Shown: positions 40,266 to 49,329 of the stretch, piece by piece
Layout of the letters: each line of letters starts with the position of its first letter
Numbering within the stretch: the first letter of the stretch is position 1
Virus record (IMG/VR): IMGVR_UViG_3300023174_000070
Coordinates: 1 to 64,000 of that record
Length of the DNA stretch: 64,000 nt
Source of the DNA: a virus
Direction: 5' to 3' (one strand)
Notes under the pieces: model-generated
Told to the model about the DNA's origin: nothing
The model's database searches: none
The model's input: the letters and a program-made list of their open reading frames with translations, nothing else
Made by a program: the position numbers and the translations under genes

Positions 40266-41069
40266 ATGACAATGACATTTGATTTAATTTCCGACCTACA
40301 TCTGGAAACATGGAACGAAGAACTAAACTTTTCTGGACAAGCCACAAGTCCAGTGTGCGTGGTGGCTGGCGATATTTCCAGAGATTATGCCACTGTTAAG
40401 AAGTTCTTAAAACATCTTTCTGACTGCTATGCCGCAGTGTTTTATATAGATGGCAATGACGAACATCGGTATCGATTAAATGATCTAGGTTCAAGTTATC
40501 GTGACCTTAACCAAGCCATACGTAGAATTCCAAGGCTGACTTATCTGCAGGACAATGTTGTGGTAATTGACGGTGTGGCTATACTGGGCACCAATGGGTG
40601 GTGGGGATTTGATCTAGACGAAACGCTAGACATGGATGGTAGCAAAAAATGGATGAAAGATACCTACGAAGCAAGACATCCAGAAGTTGTGGTTGATACA
40701 CAAAGCATACAAGATGCTGCCAGAACAGATGCGGCTTATCTAGTGAGTAGTGTACAACGACTGCAAACTCATCAAGATGTAAAGAAGATTGTGATTGTGA
40801 CTCATACTGTGCCCAATGCAGAACTTATTCAACACGATATAGATCTAGCGGGCAATTATCATTTTAATTGCATGGGCAACAGACTCATGCGCCTGGTACA
40901 TACCAACGATACTGAACACAAAATACACACCTGGTGTTTTGGACACTATCACGGCACAGTTGATCGAACATTAAATGGCATACGTTATGTCAACAATTGC
41001 CGCGGACGTGGTGACACTCCGCATCGCAATCATGTGTATTATCCCAAGCGAATTGAAATTAATTGGTAA
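40266..41069 (+). CDS. Metallophosphoesterase-like protein (267 aa)
   Basis: Motifs SDLHLETW, VAGDISRD, IDGNDEHRY, IVTHTVPN and CFGHYHGTVD. The usual GNHE is GNDE, so one metal-binding His is replaced by Asp. TTTTAAATATG lies just before the start. Phosphoesterase activity is likely but uncertain. Confidence 0.8.
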   Translation: MTMTFDLISDLHLETWNEELNFSGQATSPVCVVAGDISRDYATVKKFLKHLSDCYAAVFYIDGNDEHRYRLNDLGSSYRDLNQAIRRIPRLTYLQDNVVVIDGVAILGTNGWWGFDLDETLDMDGSKKWMKDTYEARHPEVVVDTQSIQDAARTDAAYLVSSVQRLQTHQDVKKIVIVTHTVPNAELIQHDIDLAGNYHFNCMGNRLMRLVHTNDTEHKIHTWCFGHYHGTVDRTLNGIRYVNNCRGRGDTPHRNHVYYPKRIEINW

Positions 41070-41370
41070 CGTCAGGCTCAATTCTGACTTGTAAAGGGAA
41101 GTTTTGTGATCTAGCACTCAGGGTGACTTCTCCGCCCTTTTGTTCAGCAATCTCAAACGGCAACACTGCCACAGTGGCCGATCCTGCATCATGTATGTCC
41201 ACAGTGATTTGTGCGGCTGTTTCTTCAGTATAGCCAAAGAATTCTATCAAGGTTTCCACAACAAATTCCATTGTGGTTGTGTTGTCGTTGAGGTAGATGA
41301 CCCGATACAGACTTGGTTCTTTGACGGCGTTTTTTGTTCTTGTTGCTACAATAGTTTCTGCTTGCGACAT
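41059..41370 (-). CDS. clpS: ClpS, N-degron adaptor
   Basis: Core YRVIYLNDNTTTMEFVVETL keeps the Asn-Asp-Asn and Met of the N-end-rule pocket; the His is in VDIHDAGSATVAV. The position usually Met (IML-x-VH) is Thr. ClpS delivers proteins with N-degrons to ClpAP; no ClpA is encoded in this window, so it would use the host ClpA. Preceded by a late-type promoter and hairpin. Confidence 0.9.
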   Translation of the reverse strand: MSQAETIVATRTKNAVKEPSLYRVIYLNDNTTTMEFVVETLIEFFGYTEETAAQITVDIHDAGSATVAVLPFEIAEQKGGEVTLSARSQNFPLQVRIEPDVTN

Positions 41371-41388
41371 TTCTTATCCTTGTTTGTT

Positions 41389-41419
41389 CAGTAGCGGGAC
41401 AGTCCCGCTACTGTATTTA
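41389..41419 (-). promoter_or_regulatory. Late promoter TGTAAATAC plus perfect 12-bp hairpin before clpS
   Basis: TAAATA at 41414-41419, then CAGTAGCGGGAC-1 nt-GTCCCGCTACTG (41389-41413). No U-run follows, so this is more a 5' structure of the clpS message than a terminator. Confidence 0.55.
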
Positions 41420-41429
41420 CACTATTATA

Positions 41430-41882
41430 TTAGGAATTGTATGCGATAGCAATAGTTTTAGGCTTGGCTTCTTCTGGAACCTCGCGCTCAAGGGCAACTG
41501 CTAAAATACCATCCTTAATGGCGGCGCTTTTGACTTCCACATGTTCTGCAAGGGTAAATGTGTGTTTGAAGTCTCGGCTGGAAATGCCACGGTGTAGATA
41601 CTCGTGGGTGTGATCTTCCGCAAGTTTGCGAGCACCTGTAATAGTGAGCATGCGTTTTTCCAACGCAATGTCGATTTCACCTTCTGCAAAACCGGCCACA
41701 GCGACTTCGATGGTAACTGTGTCGTCACCAGTCTTGATCACATTGTGTGGGGGATAATTTGAATTGCTTTGCAGACTGCTCACACGCATTAGATCGTCGA
41801 ACAGGTGGTCAAAACCAATACCAAATTTGTGCAGTTGGGGAACGTCAAAAGAACGTAGAGTCAGAGTTTTAGAATTTGTCAT
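41430..41882 (-). CDS. Hsp20-family small heat-shock protein (150 aa)
   Basis: Alpha-crystallin domain: NVIKTGDDTVTIEVAVAGF, DIALEKRMLTITGARK, and YLHRGISSRDFKHTFTLAEH. The C-terminal I/V-x-I/V tail is PKTIAIAY. It would hold unfolded proteins for chaperones. SD AAGGAG; late promoter and hairpin in the leader. Confidence 0.93.
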   Translation of the reverse strand: MTNSKTLTLRSFDVPQLHKFGIGFDHLFDDLMRVSSLQSNSNYPPHNVIKTGDDTVTIEVAVAGFAEGEIDIALEKRMLTITGARKLAEDHTHEYLHRGISSRDFKHTFTLAEHVEVKSAAIKDGILAVALEREVPEEAKPKTIAIAYNS

Positions 41883-41913
41883 GTTTTTCTCCTTATAGCA
41901 AGATATGACTTTG

Positions 41914-41952
41914 TTGTAGACCCCACCATGGGCATCTACAAGTGTATTTATA
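41914..41952 (-). promoter_or_regulatory. Late promoter TATAAATA plus hairpin in the hsp20 leader
   Basis: TATAAATA at 41945-41952 lies in the palindrome GTGTATAAATACAC. The message then begins with TTGTAGA-(GCCC..GGGG loop)-TCTACAA (41914-41941). The hairpin does not cover the SD at about 41890, so a classical RNA thermometer is not evident. Confidence 0.65.
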
Positions 41953-41965
41953 CACGAAATCTCAT

Positions 41966-42208
41966 TTATTGTCTATTGTTTCGGTCAGACACAACCACAT
42001 ATTGATTCAAGCAATCAATTCCATTGGGATTCCAACTCATTACAAAGAAATTATATAGATTATCTTGTTCGAAACACACTCGATGTGTGTACTTGACTGT
42101 TTTACTGGTGTAGGGAATGTTGTAACGTTCACTCCATTTGTCTAGTTCTTTTTTTATCAGGTGCAATGGCATTCCTGGTTGATCCAGTAACTGGAACTCA
42201 ATAAACAT
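41966..42208 (-). CDS. Hypothetical small protein (80 aa)
   Basis: [20 protein letters not shown] begins a compact alpha/beta protein ending VVVSDRNNRQ. Its ATG overlaps the last base of the bS21 gene stop, so it belongs to the clpX-rpsU unit. Function unknown. Confidence 0.68.
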   Translation of the reverse strand: MFIEFQLLDQPGMPLHLIKKELDKWSERYNIPYTSKTVKYTHRVCFEQDNLYNFFVMSWNPNGIDCLNQYVVVSDRNNRQ

Positions 42209-42429
42209 CAGTAGAGTTTTCGAGGCAGTTGTTGATCTGCTAATTTTTTGCGCCAGCGATTCTTAGCGGCTGATTTTTTGCGTTTGCGCTCGGTAGTGGG
42301 CTTTTCATAAAACTCACGGTCACGGAGATCATTTATCAAGTTAGATTCTGCAATTTTCTTTTTGAACTTGCGCAAGGCTCGTTCAACATTGCCATCTGTT
42401 ACTATTACTGATCTTCCGTGTAGTTTCAA
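42208..42429 (-). CDS. rpsU: Ribosomal protein bS21
   Basis: 73 aa with [38 protein letters not shown] and [12 protein letters not shown], the bS21 core plus an extended basic tail. bS21 sits near the 16S 3' end and helps initiation. No ATG is available; TTG at 42429 follows AGAAGG and overlaps the clpX stop (ATTGA). Other phages carry bS21, probably to bias translation. Confidence 0.9.
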   Translation of the reverse strand: MKLHGRSVIVTDGNVERALRKFKKKIAESNLINDLRDREFYEKPTTERKRKKSAAKNRWRKKLADQQLPRKLY

Positions 42430-43634
42430 TTTGTGCCTTCTAGTGCTATAGGAATATTTACCAAAGCAGGTCCAATTTCTACGCACCTAATACCTATTCC
42501 CGGATAACGTTTGAGATTGTACATGTGTGGCATCAGCACACGTTCTAGTTCACTGTGCAGACCACGGGCACCTGTTTTACTGCTCAAAGTACGTTCAGCA
42601 ATAGTATCCAAGGCTAACTCTGTAAACTGTAACTCTACACCATCTTCGGCAAACAACCACTTGTACTGCTCAACAAAATTGTTTTTTACCCCTGTAAGAA
42701 TATGTACCAAGTCTTCTTTGGACAGTTCTTGTAGGCTAACCCAGTTAGGAAATCGACCCACAAACTCAGGAATCATACCATACTTGACCAGGTCGTCGGG
42801 TGTGGTAAGAGAGAGATTGGCATCTGTATTGCTTTCTACCTGGGCACCAAATCCAATGCTTGTGCCTTGCACACGATTTTTAACAATGTTGTCCAGGCCC
42901 ACAAATGCACCACCAGCAATAAACAAAATATTCTTGGTATCAATTTCAATCATGTCACCAGTTGGGTGCTTTCGGCCGCCACCTGCAGGTACACGGCACA
43001 CAGTACCTTCTACCATCTTGAGCAGAGCCTGTTGAACACCCTCTCCGCTTACATCTCGTGTGATACTGGCACTCTCACCTTTGCGAGCAATCTTGTCAAT
43101 CTCATCCACAAAAATAATACCACGTTGTGTTCGGTTGATATCGCCATCGGCGGCAGTATACAATCTTGTGATAAGACTTTCCACGTCATCACCCACATAG
43201 CCTGCTTCAGTAATACTGGTGGCATCTGCAATAGCAAATGGTACATCAAGATAACGGGCCACCGACTTGGCCAACAAGGTCTTGCCCGATCCTGTAGGGC
43301 CAAGCATGAGTACATTGGCTTTTTCTAGTTCGGGTTCGTTTGTGATTTTGTTGATGCGCTTGTAGTGATTCACAATGGCCACACTCAACATGATCTTGGC
43401 TGAGTCTTGACCAATCACATACTGGTCTAGGTATTCTTTGAGTACAACAGGATCTAATTTTTTAGGTGCTATTGCTTGATCTGAAACTGTTTGTGGTTTT
43501 TCATCAACCAATAGTCCTTGACAAAAATCAACACATTCATTGCAAATGCCTACTTTTTCGCCTACTATGAGTTTTTTTACCGAGTCTTTATGTTTACCGC
43601 AGAAACTGCAGGTGTTGTGTAAATCTGATGCCAT
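42426..43634 (-). CDS. clpX: ClpX unfoldase ATPase
   Basis: Zinc-binding domain with CSFCGKHKD and ICNECVDFC, Walker A GPTGSGKT, pore loop GYVGDD, Walker [13 protein letters not shown] and the ClpP-docking IGF loop (TSIGFG). Standard length, about 402 aa. It unfolds substrates for ClpP, here possibly the phage ClpP. Overlaps both the upstream membrane gene and the downstream bS21 gene. Confidence 0.95.
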   Translation of the reverse strand: MASDLHNTCSFCGKHKDSVKKLIVGEKVGICNECVDFCQGLLVDEKPQTVSDQAIAPKKLDPVVLKEYLDQYVIGQDSAKIMLSVAIVNHYKRINKITNEPELEKANVLMLGPTGSGKTLLAKSVARYLDVPFAIADATSITEAGYVGDDVESLITRLYTAADGDINRTQRGIIFVDEIDKIARKGESASITRDVSGEGVQQALLKMVEGTVCRVPAGGGRKHPTGDMIEIDTKNILFIAGGAFVGLDNIVKNRVQGTSIGFGAQVESNTDANLSLTTPDDLVKYGMIPEFVGRFPNWVSLQELSKEDLVHILTGVKNNFVEQYKWLFAEDGVELQFTELALDTIAERTLSSKTGARGLHSELERVLMPHMYNLKRYPGIGIRCVEIGPALVNIPIALEGTN

Positions 43635-45157
43635 CATGCACCTTTGTTGTTGTTTTGTAAGCGTTGTGCCACTTGTTCTCTTTCTGCGTCGTTTAATAGT
43701 TCAGGGTCGTATTCGCCTGTGGTCAGTTTCTCGATCAAGTGATCAATATAGGCTGTGTCGTAAGCATACTGGTCGCTAAGTCCTTTGTCAACCTCGATCC
43801 ACTTAGAACCATTGTATTTGTACAAGGCACTGGGCATTTGATCCACTCTAATAAATGAGTCACCTTTGACAGAATTTTCAGGAAACTTGATACCAAAGCC
43901 TAACAATCGACCAGTGCTCAAAAGGTTGCCATCATTGTCTGCACGTAGATTGATATAATCTTGCCAGGGTAATGTGTCTATAGCACCTGTTTCGTGCAGG
44001 CGCCTTTGCTCTTTTATAGTTCCGTCAGGATGCACTGCTTTCCACAATCTCTTGGCTTCTTTTTCTGCATCAGTTTCATCGTCGTATACATGTAAATCTG
44101 GCTCATGGTCCGGTTCGTGGTGTTCGTCTATAAACTTGTATTCCATTTCAATTGGTGCGAACTTAACAGGTTGCTCACCGTTGACATTGTCTATAACATC
44201 ACATTCTTTATTAGGGCAAAACAAGCCAATACCCGGCGCATCTACTAAGTTAGTGCCGCACTTGTTGCAAGGTATAGGATCGTCGGGCGGCTCTGTTCGA
44301 AATGCTTGTGCAGATTTATCAAGTTGATCAATTTGGTCTTGAGTTAGTGGACCATCGTCGGGCTCGTACCGGGGCTCGTCATGTACGAAGCCGCCTGTGC
44401 CTTCTCTAGCCCATTGGAATTGTTTGTTGGCGGCTAAGATTAAGGTCAAGGCCAGTGGATCAAACACCAACACAATCATGATAATAACAAGACGTACTGC
44501 TCGCTCTAGTACATTTGAGTCAGGGTTGTCACCATACACCAAGGCCGCAATGTATTTGATTGGGCCTACTTCCGACTCAACCTTACGGAACTCGGCCGCT
44601 AGTGGTGCCCGCTCTTCATTGAGGCTAGTAATTTTTTTCTGTTCGGCTTCAATGTCAACAAGTATCCTAGCCCGTTCTTTTTGCTGGCCTCTTCGTATTG
44701 CAACTGCTTTGTCGGCACCTTTTTCATCTTGGCTTCGGCCCATAACTTGGTCCACTGCCTCATCCATCTGTTTAAGTGCTCGGCGGTTGGCATCAATATT
44801 GTCACGAGATATTTTGATCTTTTCATCATAGATTGCCACCTTTGCAATTGAGTCGCCTGATACTAGACTTTGATCTGAGTGTGCTTTGGAAAGGTATCCA
44901 AAGATGCCCATTGAGGTCAACAGCATCAAGAACATGACCGCAGGTACTAGATATGCCTTGAACAAGAACCCAGCCCGTTTCCAGTTGTTATGCAACCAAA
45001 CAGTGGCCACAATCTTGCCAAGTTCAAGACTACCGCCCATGATGATCACAGGAATAGTTGCCGCGGAGAATATAGCAGTAAGACCTGCTACCGAGTAGTA
45101 AGCGGCCACACAACTGAGCAAGATTGCAGTGAACAGGATGCTGAAACCAAATATCAT
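43634..45157 (-). CDS. Membrane coiled-coil protein with zinc ribbon (507 aa)
   Basis: Membrane segments near residues 3-25, 27-45 and 70-90, a long coiled coil about 125-205 (Arg/Glu/Lys-rich), another membrane segment around 225-245, and a CNKCGTN..CPNKEC zinc ribbon. Similar proteins are widespread in T4-like phages with no established role. It is in the clpX transcription unit. Confidence 0.72.
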   Translation of the reverse strand: MIFGFSILFTAILLSCVAAYYSVAGLTAIFSAATIPVIIMGGSLELGKIVATVWLHNNWKRAGFLFKAYLVPAVMFLMLLTSMGIFGYLSKAHSDQSLVSGDSIAKVAIYDEKIKISRDNIDANRRALKQMDEAVDQVMGRSQDEKGADKAVAIRRGQQKERARILVDIEAEQKKITSLNEERAPLAAEFRKVESEVGPIKYIAALVYGDNPDSNVLERAVRLVIIMIVLVFDPLALTLILAANKQFQWAREGTGGFVHDEPRYEPDDGPLTQDQIDQLDKSAQAFRTEPPDDPIPCNKCGTNLVDAPGIGLFCPNKECDVIDNVNGEQPVKFAPIEMEYKFIDEHHEPDHEPDLHVYDDETDAEKEAKRLWKAVHPDGTIKEQRRLHETGAIDTLPWQDYINLRADNDGNLLSTGRLLGFGIKFPENSVKGDSFIRVDQMPSALYKYNGSKWIEVDKGLSDQYAYDTAYIDHLIEKLTTGEYDPELLNDAEREQVAQRLQNNNKGA

Positions 45158-45163
45158 AGAGTA

Positions 45164-45481
45164 TTATTTACCGGTGGGTTCGACTTGTCTAACAGCATGT
45201 TTAATTGCTATCCAGGTGCCAAACTTGGGATCTGGCACTTCAAACCACACACGTTCTGTGGAGCCTCCTAGACGCCAGAGATTGGCATGTTCTAGTCGTC
45301 GTTTGACATGTGCTTGACTACGCCAGTTCTTGCCAAACTGAGCCCGTGCTTCTCGCATGATAGTATACCATGTGTCAACATCACTCAATTCAAAATATAA
45401 TTTGTGCATGGGCAAAGCCGTTGTTTTAAGAGAGTCAAGGGACGGAAGCATGGCGTCAGAGGCTTCTATTTTAACAGACAT
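45164..45481 (-). CDS. Hypothetical protein (105 aa)
   Basis: MSVKIEASDAMLPSL start; the middle has YFELSDVDTWYTIMREARAQ and RRLEHANLWRLG. Predicted helical-beta, soluble. GGAAG precedes the start. First clear gene below the consensus promoter at 45682-45710. Function unknown. Confidence 0.7.
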   Translation of the reverse strand: MSVKIEASDAMLPSLDSLKTTALPMHKLYFELSDVDTWYTIMREARAQFGKNWRSQAHVKRRLEHANLWRLGGSTERVWFEVPDPKFGTWIAIKHAVRQVEPTGK

Positions 45482-45520
45482 TTAAACTTCCTTTCACTGT
45501 GATTTCCAACTTGAGCATAC

Positions 45521-45556
45521 ACCGGGTACCAGCCGGTTTTGACTCATTGCTGAGTC
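45521..45556 (-). promoter_or_regulatory. Two hairpins in the 45.5 kb leader
   Basis: GACTCA-GCAA-TGAGTC (45541-45556), a perfect stem with a GNRA loop, then ACCGG-7 nt-CCGGT (45521-45537). There is no U-run. They lie about 40 bases before the start at 45481. Confidence 0.5.
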
Positions 45557-45675
45557 TTGGACAGTGTCTCAACCTTGTGGGCATTATATCTACCTGCCAC
45601 GGTTATGTCGGGCCCGGGCGAATCGATCACCCCGCTCATACCATTAGATCGCCACCAATCTCCTTGCTCATGCAC
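45544..45675 (-). CDS. Possible small protein in the leader (43 aa)
   Basis: GTG-initiated frame reading MHEQGDWWRSNGMSGVIDS and ending KVETLSKTQQ. Its start coincides with the predicted transcription start of the promoter at 45682-45710, so it would be leaderless. An internal ATG (45639) is an alternative. Coding nature uncertain. Confidence 0.35.
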   Translation of the reverse strand: MHEQGDWWRSNGMSGVIDSPGPDITVAGRYNAHKVETLSKTQQ

Positions 45676-45681
45676 ATGTAC

Positions 45682-45710
45682 ATTATACAAAGAAAGTGGT
45701 GGCGTGTCAA
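45682..45710 (-). promoter_or_regulatory. Perfect-consensus sigma-70 promoter
   Basis: TTGACA (45705-45710), 17 bases, TATAAT (45682-45687). It feeds the unit that includes the coiled-coil membrane protein, clpX and bS21. Confidence 0.88.
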
Positions 45711-45738
45711 CTTATTGTTGTTCTAAAATCAGTAATGT

Positions 45739-46428
45739 TTATTTTCTATCGCCAAACAGTTGTAACAAATTCAAGAACAAGTTGATAAAGTCCATGTACA
45801 AGGTCAACGCACCACGCACTTCTGCGGCATCAGTAGTTTCTACACTGAGTTCTTCACGGATCTGTTGTGTGTCATAGGCAGTAAGTCCCAAGAAGATAAT
45901 GATAGCCAGTGCGGAGATCACCATCTGCATCACGGTGCTGCCAATAAAGATGTTCACAATACTGGCAATACAGATGGCGATCAAACCTACAATCATAAAC
46001 TTGCCCATGCTGTCAAGACTGCGTTTGGTAAAGTAGCCATATCCACTCATTACACCAAACAAGATGGCCGCACCCATAAAGGCACTCACAATTGACCCCA
46101 TGGCAAACACAGCAAAGATCATTGAAAAACTCAGACCCATTAAAGCGGCAAAGCCATGTAGGCATAACTGTGCTACTGGTTTGCTTGGGTTATTACCCAG
46201 CACCATGCTCACACCAAAGATTGCCACCAGCGGAGCAAAAATCACAATCCATTTTGTTATGCCTGTGAAAAATAATTGTAGCAACTCTGGTGTGGTTCCT
46301 ACCCAGTAACTGACCAGCATACTCACAATCACTGCCAGACTCATGTGTCCGTAAACACGGCCCATGGCCGAGTTGATTTGTTCTGCTGAACGGTATTGTT
46401 CATCATTAAATACAAGTGTATCATTCAT
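45739..46428 (-). CDS. Bax inhibitor-1/YccA-family membrane protein (229 aa)
   Basis: Seven hydrophobic helices, e.g. HMSLAVIVSMLVSYWVG, and the family C-terminal region with LGLTAYDTQQIREEL. Start MNDTLVFNDEQYRS. In bacteria, YccA restrains the FtsH protease; a phage copy could similarly protect membrane proteins or modulate FtsH. The role here is inference. Confidence 0.88.
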   Translation of the reverse strand: MNDTLVFNDEQYRSAEQINSAMGRVYGHMSLAVIVSMLVSYWVGTTPELLQLFFTGITKWIVIFAPLVAIFGVSMVLGNNPSKPVAQLCLHGFAALMGLSFSMIFAVFAMGSIVSAFMGAAILFGVMSGYGYFTKRSLDSMGKFMIVGLIAICIASIVNIFIGSTVMQMVISALAIIIFLGLTAYDTQQIREELSVETTDAAEVRGALTLYMDFINLFLNLLQLFGDRK

Positions 46429-46439
46429 AGTTTTCTCCT

Positions 46440-47678
46440 TTAAGGTCTTGTTGCTGGCCACTTGGCCGGTTCTTCATCTGCAGATGCTACAATTCGATCC
46501 ATTGCAATTGCAGGATCCCACTCTTCGCAGTACTTAGCACGATTCTTGCGTCCAACTGCTGAGTCTGGATCATAGTCAATCCAAGTAAACTCTGTGCCAT
46601 CGCATTCGGGGCAATGGTCGTTGTAGTCTGCATCTTCACGACGCTCTGATGCCATTCCTACCCAACCGCATTTTTTATTGTCACACGCAATATCTACAGG
46701 TTCTGGTGGTTGGTTAACCCATGAACCGGTGTCCCAGTTGTATCCTGACCAAGTCACAATCTCTCCTGTAATAGGATTGAACTTGCCGTATTCCCATTCG
46801 CCAAACTGTGTGCCATCCCAGTATGCTGTGCCATATGTTGTGCCAAAGTGCTTCCATGTACAACTGTAATAGCCAGGCAGTGTGGGTTGGACTTTTGTAA
46901 ACTTAAATGTCTCAGATCGTTCCCAAGTGCTGGGACTTGATCCATGCGGAGGATGACCCCAGTCTTTTTCTTCGGGCGCATAAGTTTCCCAGGTGTTGTT
47001 ATCCATCACAAGATACATTCCAAAGTCTGAACTCTTACCATCTGTACTACCACCAAAGTTATCAATGTCTTCATCATCATAGGTCACGCTGTTGACCAGT
47101 TCCTCACCGTCAATGTCATCGTAGCCCAGAGTTAGTTTGGTAATGTCAAATGGTTGTGTAAGTTCAATATTGCCTTCAAAGAATGTGCCTTTTTCATTGC
47201 TGGTACCGATGAACACCACTGTGCCAGCGGGCTTACTGCCAACCCAGGCTTCGTCATTGCATGACCATTCGGGGCTATCGTCACTGCCTCCATCCATATC
47301 TTCTAATCTCCGTTCAAATACTACAGCACCAGTTTCATCTTCAATCTGTAGTGTACCGGCATTGCGGCTAACGCCATTGACATGTGCCATGTCATCACAT
47401 TCATACCAGGAGCCTGGAGGGAATGGCAACCGGTCCACATCAAGGTTCATGTCATCTTGCACAGTTTCTTCATCGCTCCAGGCAATTTCAGAAAGATCAA
47501 CTTGGTGTTCCATGCAGTAGTCCCATACCGCACGGTCCACTGTGCCCATGACTTTTTCGCCACCATAGCCCCACATGCTGATTTTGTAGGTGCGTGGCGT
47601 GAACTTTAGTACCTCTAGGAGTTTGTCATGCTCAGGATTTACAGTTTCTACTTCTGCTATTTTGGGCTTTTTAGGCAC
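46440..47678 (-). CDS. Large hypothetical protein with zinc ribbon (412 aa)
   Basis: Acidic, Asp/Glu-rich and Trp-rich, with beta-strand repeats. A C-terminal four-cysteine element (IACDNKKCGW..HCPECDG) resembles a zinc ribbon. No catalytic motif is recognised. Similar proteins occur in large phages of aquatic bacteria. Overlaps the upstream gene by 8 bases. Confidence 0.68.
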   Translation of the reverse strand: MPKKPKIAEVETVNPEHDKLLEVLKFTPRTYKISMWGYGGEKVMGTVDRAVWDYCMEHQVDLSEIAWSDEETVQDDMNLDVDRLPFPPGSWYECDDMAHVNGVSRNAGTLQIEDETGAVVFERRLEDMDGGSDDSPEWSCNDEAWVGSKPAGTVVFIGTSNEKGTFFEGNIELTQPFDITKLTLGYDDIDGEELVNSVTYDDEDIDNFGGSTDGKSSDFGMYLVMDNNTWETYAPEEKDWGHPPHGSSPSTWERSETFKFTKVQPTLPGYYSCTWKHFGTTYGTAYWDGTQFGEWEYGKFNPITGEIVTWSGYNWDTGSWVNQPPEPVDIACDNKKCGWVGMASERREDADYNDHCPECDGTEFTWIDYDPDSAVGRKNRAKYCEEWDPAIAMDRIVASADEEPAKWPATRP

Positions 47679-48132
47679 TCTTGCTCTCCTTGGTTAATTC
47701 GCATACCAACAGGAATTGTTCGTATGCATTTTTTACACTTGCGTGTTTCATTAATCGATCTGCTTCCGATTGCAATGCTTTCAATCCTGCTTCGGCAATG
47801 TCATGGGCACTGGCCCGAGATAGAGATCTAGCATCTTCACCGAACACTTCAATCAGATGATTCCAGGCTGCCATTTGCTCAGGTGTGAGAGGTGTACGAC
47901 TTGGTTGTACTTCGCTGGCCTTGCGCAGAGCATCACACATGGCAAACTCAGCCACACGACTGGCCGCAAGCAAGGCCGCATGGTTGGGATTAATATTGTA
48001 GCGTTTGCTTTGCCCGCCTGGGTAACACATCACAAGATGTGATCCTTTGGGAAAGGCATCAAACATGTCGTAGTCGTTTTCTGCCACAGGCACGTACCTG
48101 CGGCCACGTTTTTCGTAGTAAGTTTTTTTCAT
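47671..48132 (-). CDS. Hypothetical protein (153 aa)
   Basis: MKKTYYEKRGRRYVPVAEND then helices rich in Ala/Arg. The LTPEQMAAWNHLIEVFGED segment looks helix-turn-helix-like but is not diagnostic. Stop/start overlap with the next gene. Function unknown. Confidence 0.7.
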   Translation of the reverse strand: MKKTYYEKRGRRYVPVAENDYDMFDAFPKGSHLVMCYPGGQSKRYNINPNHAALLAASRVAEFAMCDALRKASEVQPSRTPLTPEQMAAWNHLIEVFGEDARSLSRASAHDIAEAGLKALQSEADRLMKHASVKNAYEQFLLVCELTKESKSA

Positions 48133-48359
48133 TCGCCAAAGTACTTAATAACTGTGTTTAAGGATTCAATCATGCGAGTGTTGATTGCCACGTCCTCAGG
48201 GTGCATCCACTTACCACCAGGATTTGAGTCTGACCGGGGATCTTTCTTCCACTCAGTCAGTTCCTTCTTGAGGTGGGCCCGTTGTTCTTTGAGAGTAAGC
48301 ACTGTAATTCGATCAGCGGCCTCGCTGTCCAGTGTGATAGGTCCAATACGTTTACTCAT
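48129..48359 (-). CDS. Hypothetical protein with helical core (76 aa)
   Basis: MSKRIGPITLDSEAADRITV, then a heptad-like helix (LKEQRAHLKKELTEW) and a C-terminal helix with NTVIKYFGE. Likely dimeric coiled coil. Function unknown. Confidence 0.68.
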   Translation of the reverse strand: MSKRIGPITLDSEAADRITVLTLKEQRAHLKKELTEWKKDPRSDSNPGGKWMHPEDVAINTRMIESLNTVIKYFGE

Positions 48360-48360
48360 T

Positions 48361-48801
48361 TTATCGATACTCCTTGTCTAGTTTGACATTGGTTAGGCCT
48401 GCAATGGTTTGAAACTGATCCCAAGCATTTTTAGCCGCAGGGTTACGATCAAGTTCACTGCTGGGCAGAACGGCTTCGAGCCAAATTTCAGGACGACGAC
48501 TAGGATGGAAGCCAAACTTGCGTGGCTGGTGTAATCGACCAGTTTCCCAAAGTTCAATGCTCACACTACGAAAACGATCTTCATCGTGATAGCCAGCCCA
48601 CTCTGGATTGCTTTGGCTAAAGAATCCACGACTGTAAGCATTTTCTGTGCCGCCGCCGTAACCTTCCCAAATGCCCTGCCACTGGTTGTCATCATGCGGA
48701 TCAAAATCTGTACGAGTGATAAGAACCAACACATCCGCAATGTCCACTACACCATCCACAATATCACGGACACATCGACTATAACTGAGTCCAATTTTCA
48801 T
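48361..48801 (-). CDS. Hypothetical protein (146 aa)
   Basis: MKIGLSYSRCVRDIVDGVVD, then a Trp/Gly-rich middle (NQWQGIWEGYGGG) and a C-terminal KLDKEYR. Mixed alpha/beta, soluble. The first codons overlap the tiny membrane-protein gene. Function unknown. Confidence 0.68.
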   Translation of the reverse strand: MKIGLSYSRCVRDIVDGVVDIADVLVLITRTDFDPHDDNQWQGIWEGYGGGTENAYSRGFFSQSNPEWAGYHDEDRFRSVSIELWETGRLHQPRKFGFHPSRRPEIWLEAVLPSSELDRNPAAKNAWDQFQTIAGLTNVKLDKEYR

Positions 48802-48917
48802 TTTTGCTCTGCTTTCTTTTCAATGGATGGCGGAAAATGTGGTTCGATCACATAGTGCGTGGCAGTCCACCAACCGAATGCTGAGATAAAACCGTATAAA
48901 AATATTTCAACTATCAT
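48798..48917 (-). CDS. Tiny conserved membrane protein (39 aa)
   Basis: MIVEIFLYGFISAFGWWTAT then HYVIEPHFPPSIEKK. The FLYGFxxAxGWW helix followed by EPHFPP recurs in phage genomes. ATGA overlap with the gene downstream. Function unknown. Confidence 0.68.
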   Translation of the reverse strand: MIVEIFLYGFISAFGWWTATHYVIEPHFPPSIEKKAEQK

Positions 48918-49134
48918 CTGTCATCCCCAGTGTCATAGGTGCATGATCCAATATGTCTTGACCATCTCGTTGATAAAAGTACGCATCTGTGTCATCAATG
49001 GTGACACACAAGTCACTATGGTGTATATCGTAGTCCACGAAATTGTGTTCAGCATCATACACACGAAACACTACAGTTCCGTCAATTAGATTTAATAGAT
49101 GTCCGCAAACACCATTGGCTGATCGTGCTGTCAT
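48907..49134 (-). CDS. Conserved small phage protein (75 aa)
   Basis: TARSANGVCGHLLNLIDGTV, then a beta-rich DYDIHHSDLCVTIDD segment. A single domain with two cysteines. Adjacent start codon overlaps on both sides. Function unknown. Confidence 0.68.
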   Translation of the reverse strand: MTARSANGVCGHLLNLIDGTVVFRVYDAEHNFVDYDIHHSDLCVTIDDTDAYFYQRDGQDILDHAPMTLGMTDDS

Positions 49135-49329
49135 TTATGACCTATCAACCTTTAGACAAATGTATGCTGTTCTTTTATCCTGTTTTTGACTCAATCTCTG
49201 TTGCTCTTGGCGGCATCGAGTCCAAGAGTTAAAATAATCAACTGATTGGTACTCCAGTTGTGCAGGGCCAAAAGCACTGTGTGCCACCATAACCGCTACT
49301 AATACAATATCATGTAAAGGTGTCATCAA
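49135..49329 (-). CDS. Small protein with N-terminal hydrophobic helix (64 aa)
   Basis: MMTPLHDIVLVAVMVAHSAFG could be a signal or anchor; the rest is polar with two cysteines (RCRQEQQRL, YICLKVDRS). Its ATG overlaps the ligase stop. Role unknown. Confidence 0.62.
   Translation of the reverse strand: MMTPLHDIVLVAVMVAHSAFGPAQLEYQSVDYFNSWTRCRQEQQRLSQKQDKRTAYICLKVDRS

Noticed and set aside
41914-41941. RNA thermometer in the hsp20 leader
   Set aside because: The hairpin does not pair with the AAGGAG ribosome site, which stays free.
42511-43035. A 174-aa plus-strand frame in the clpX region
   Set aside because: Antisense to a fully conserved ClpX; Ser/Arg-rich composition is typical of a shadow frame.
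45521-45675. Possible tRNA in the 45.6 kb leader
   Set aside because: No 7-bp acceptor stem, T-loop or anticodon arm of proper length can be folded; hairpins are leader elements.
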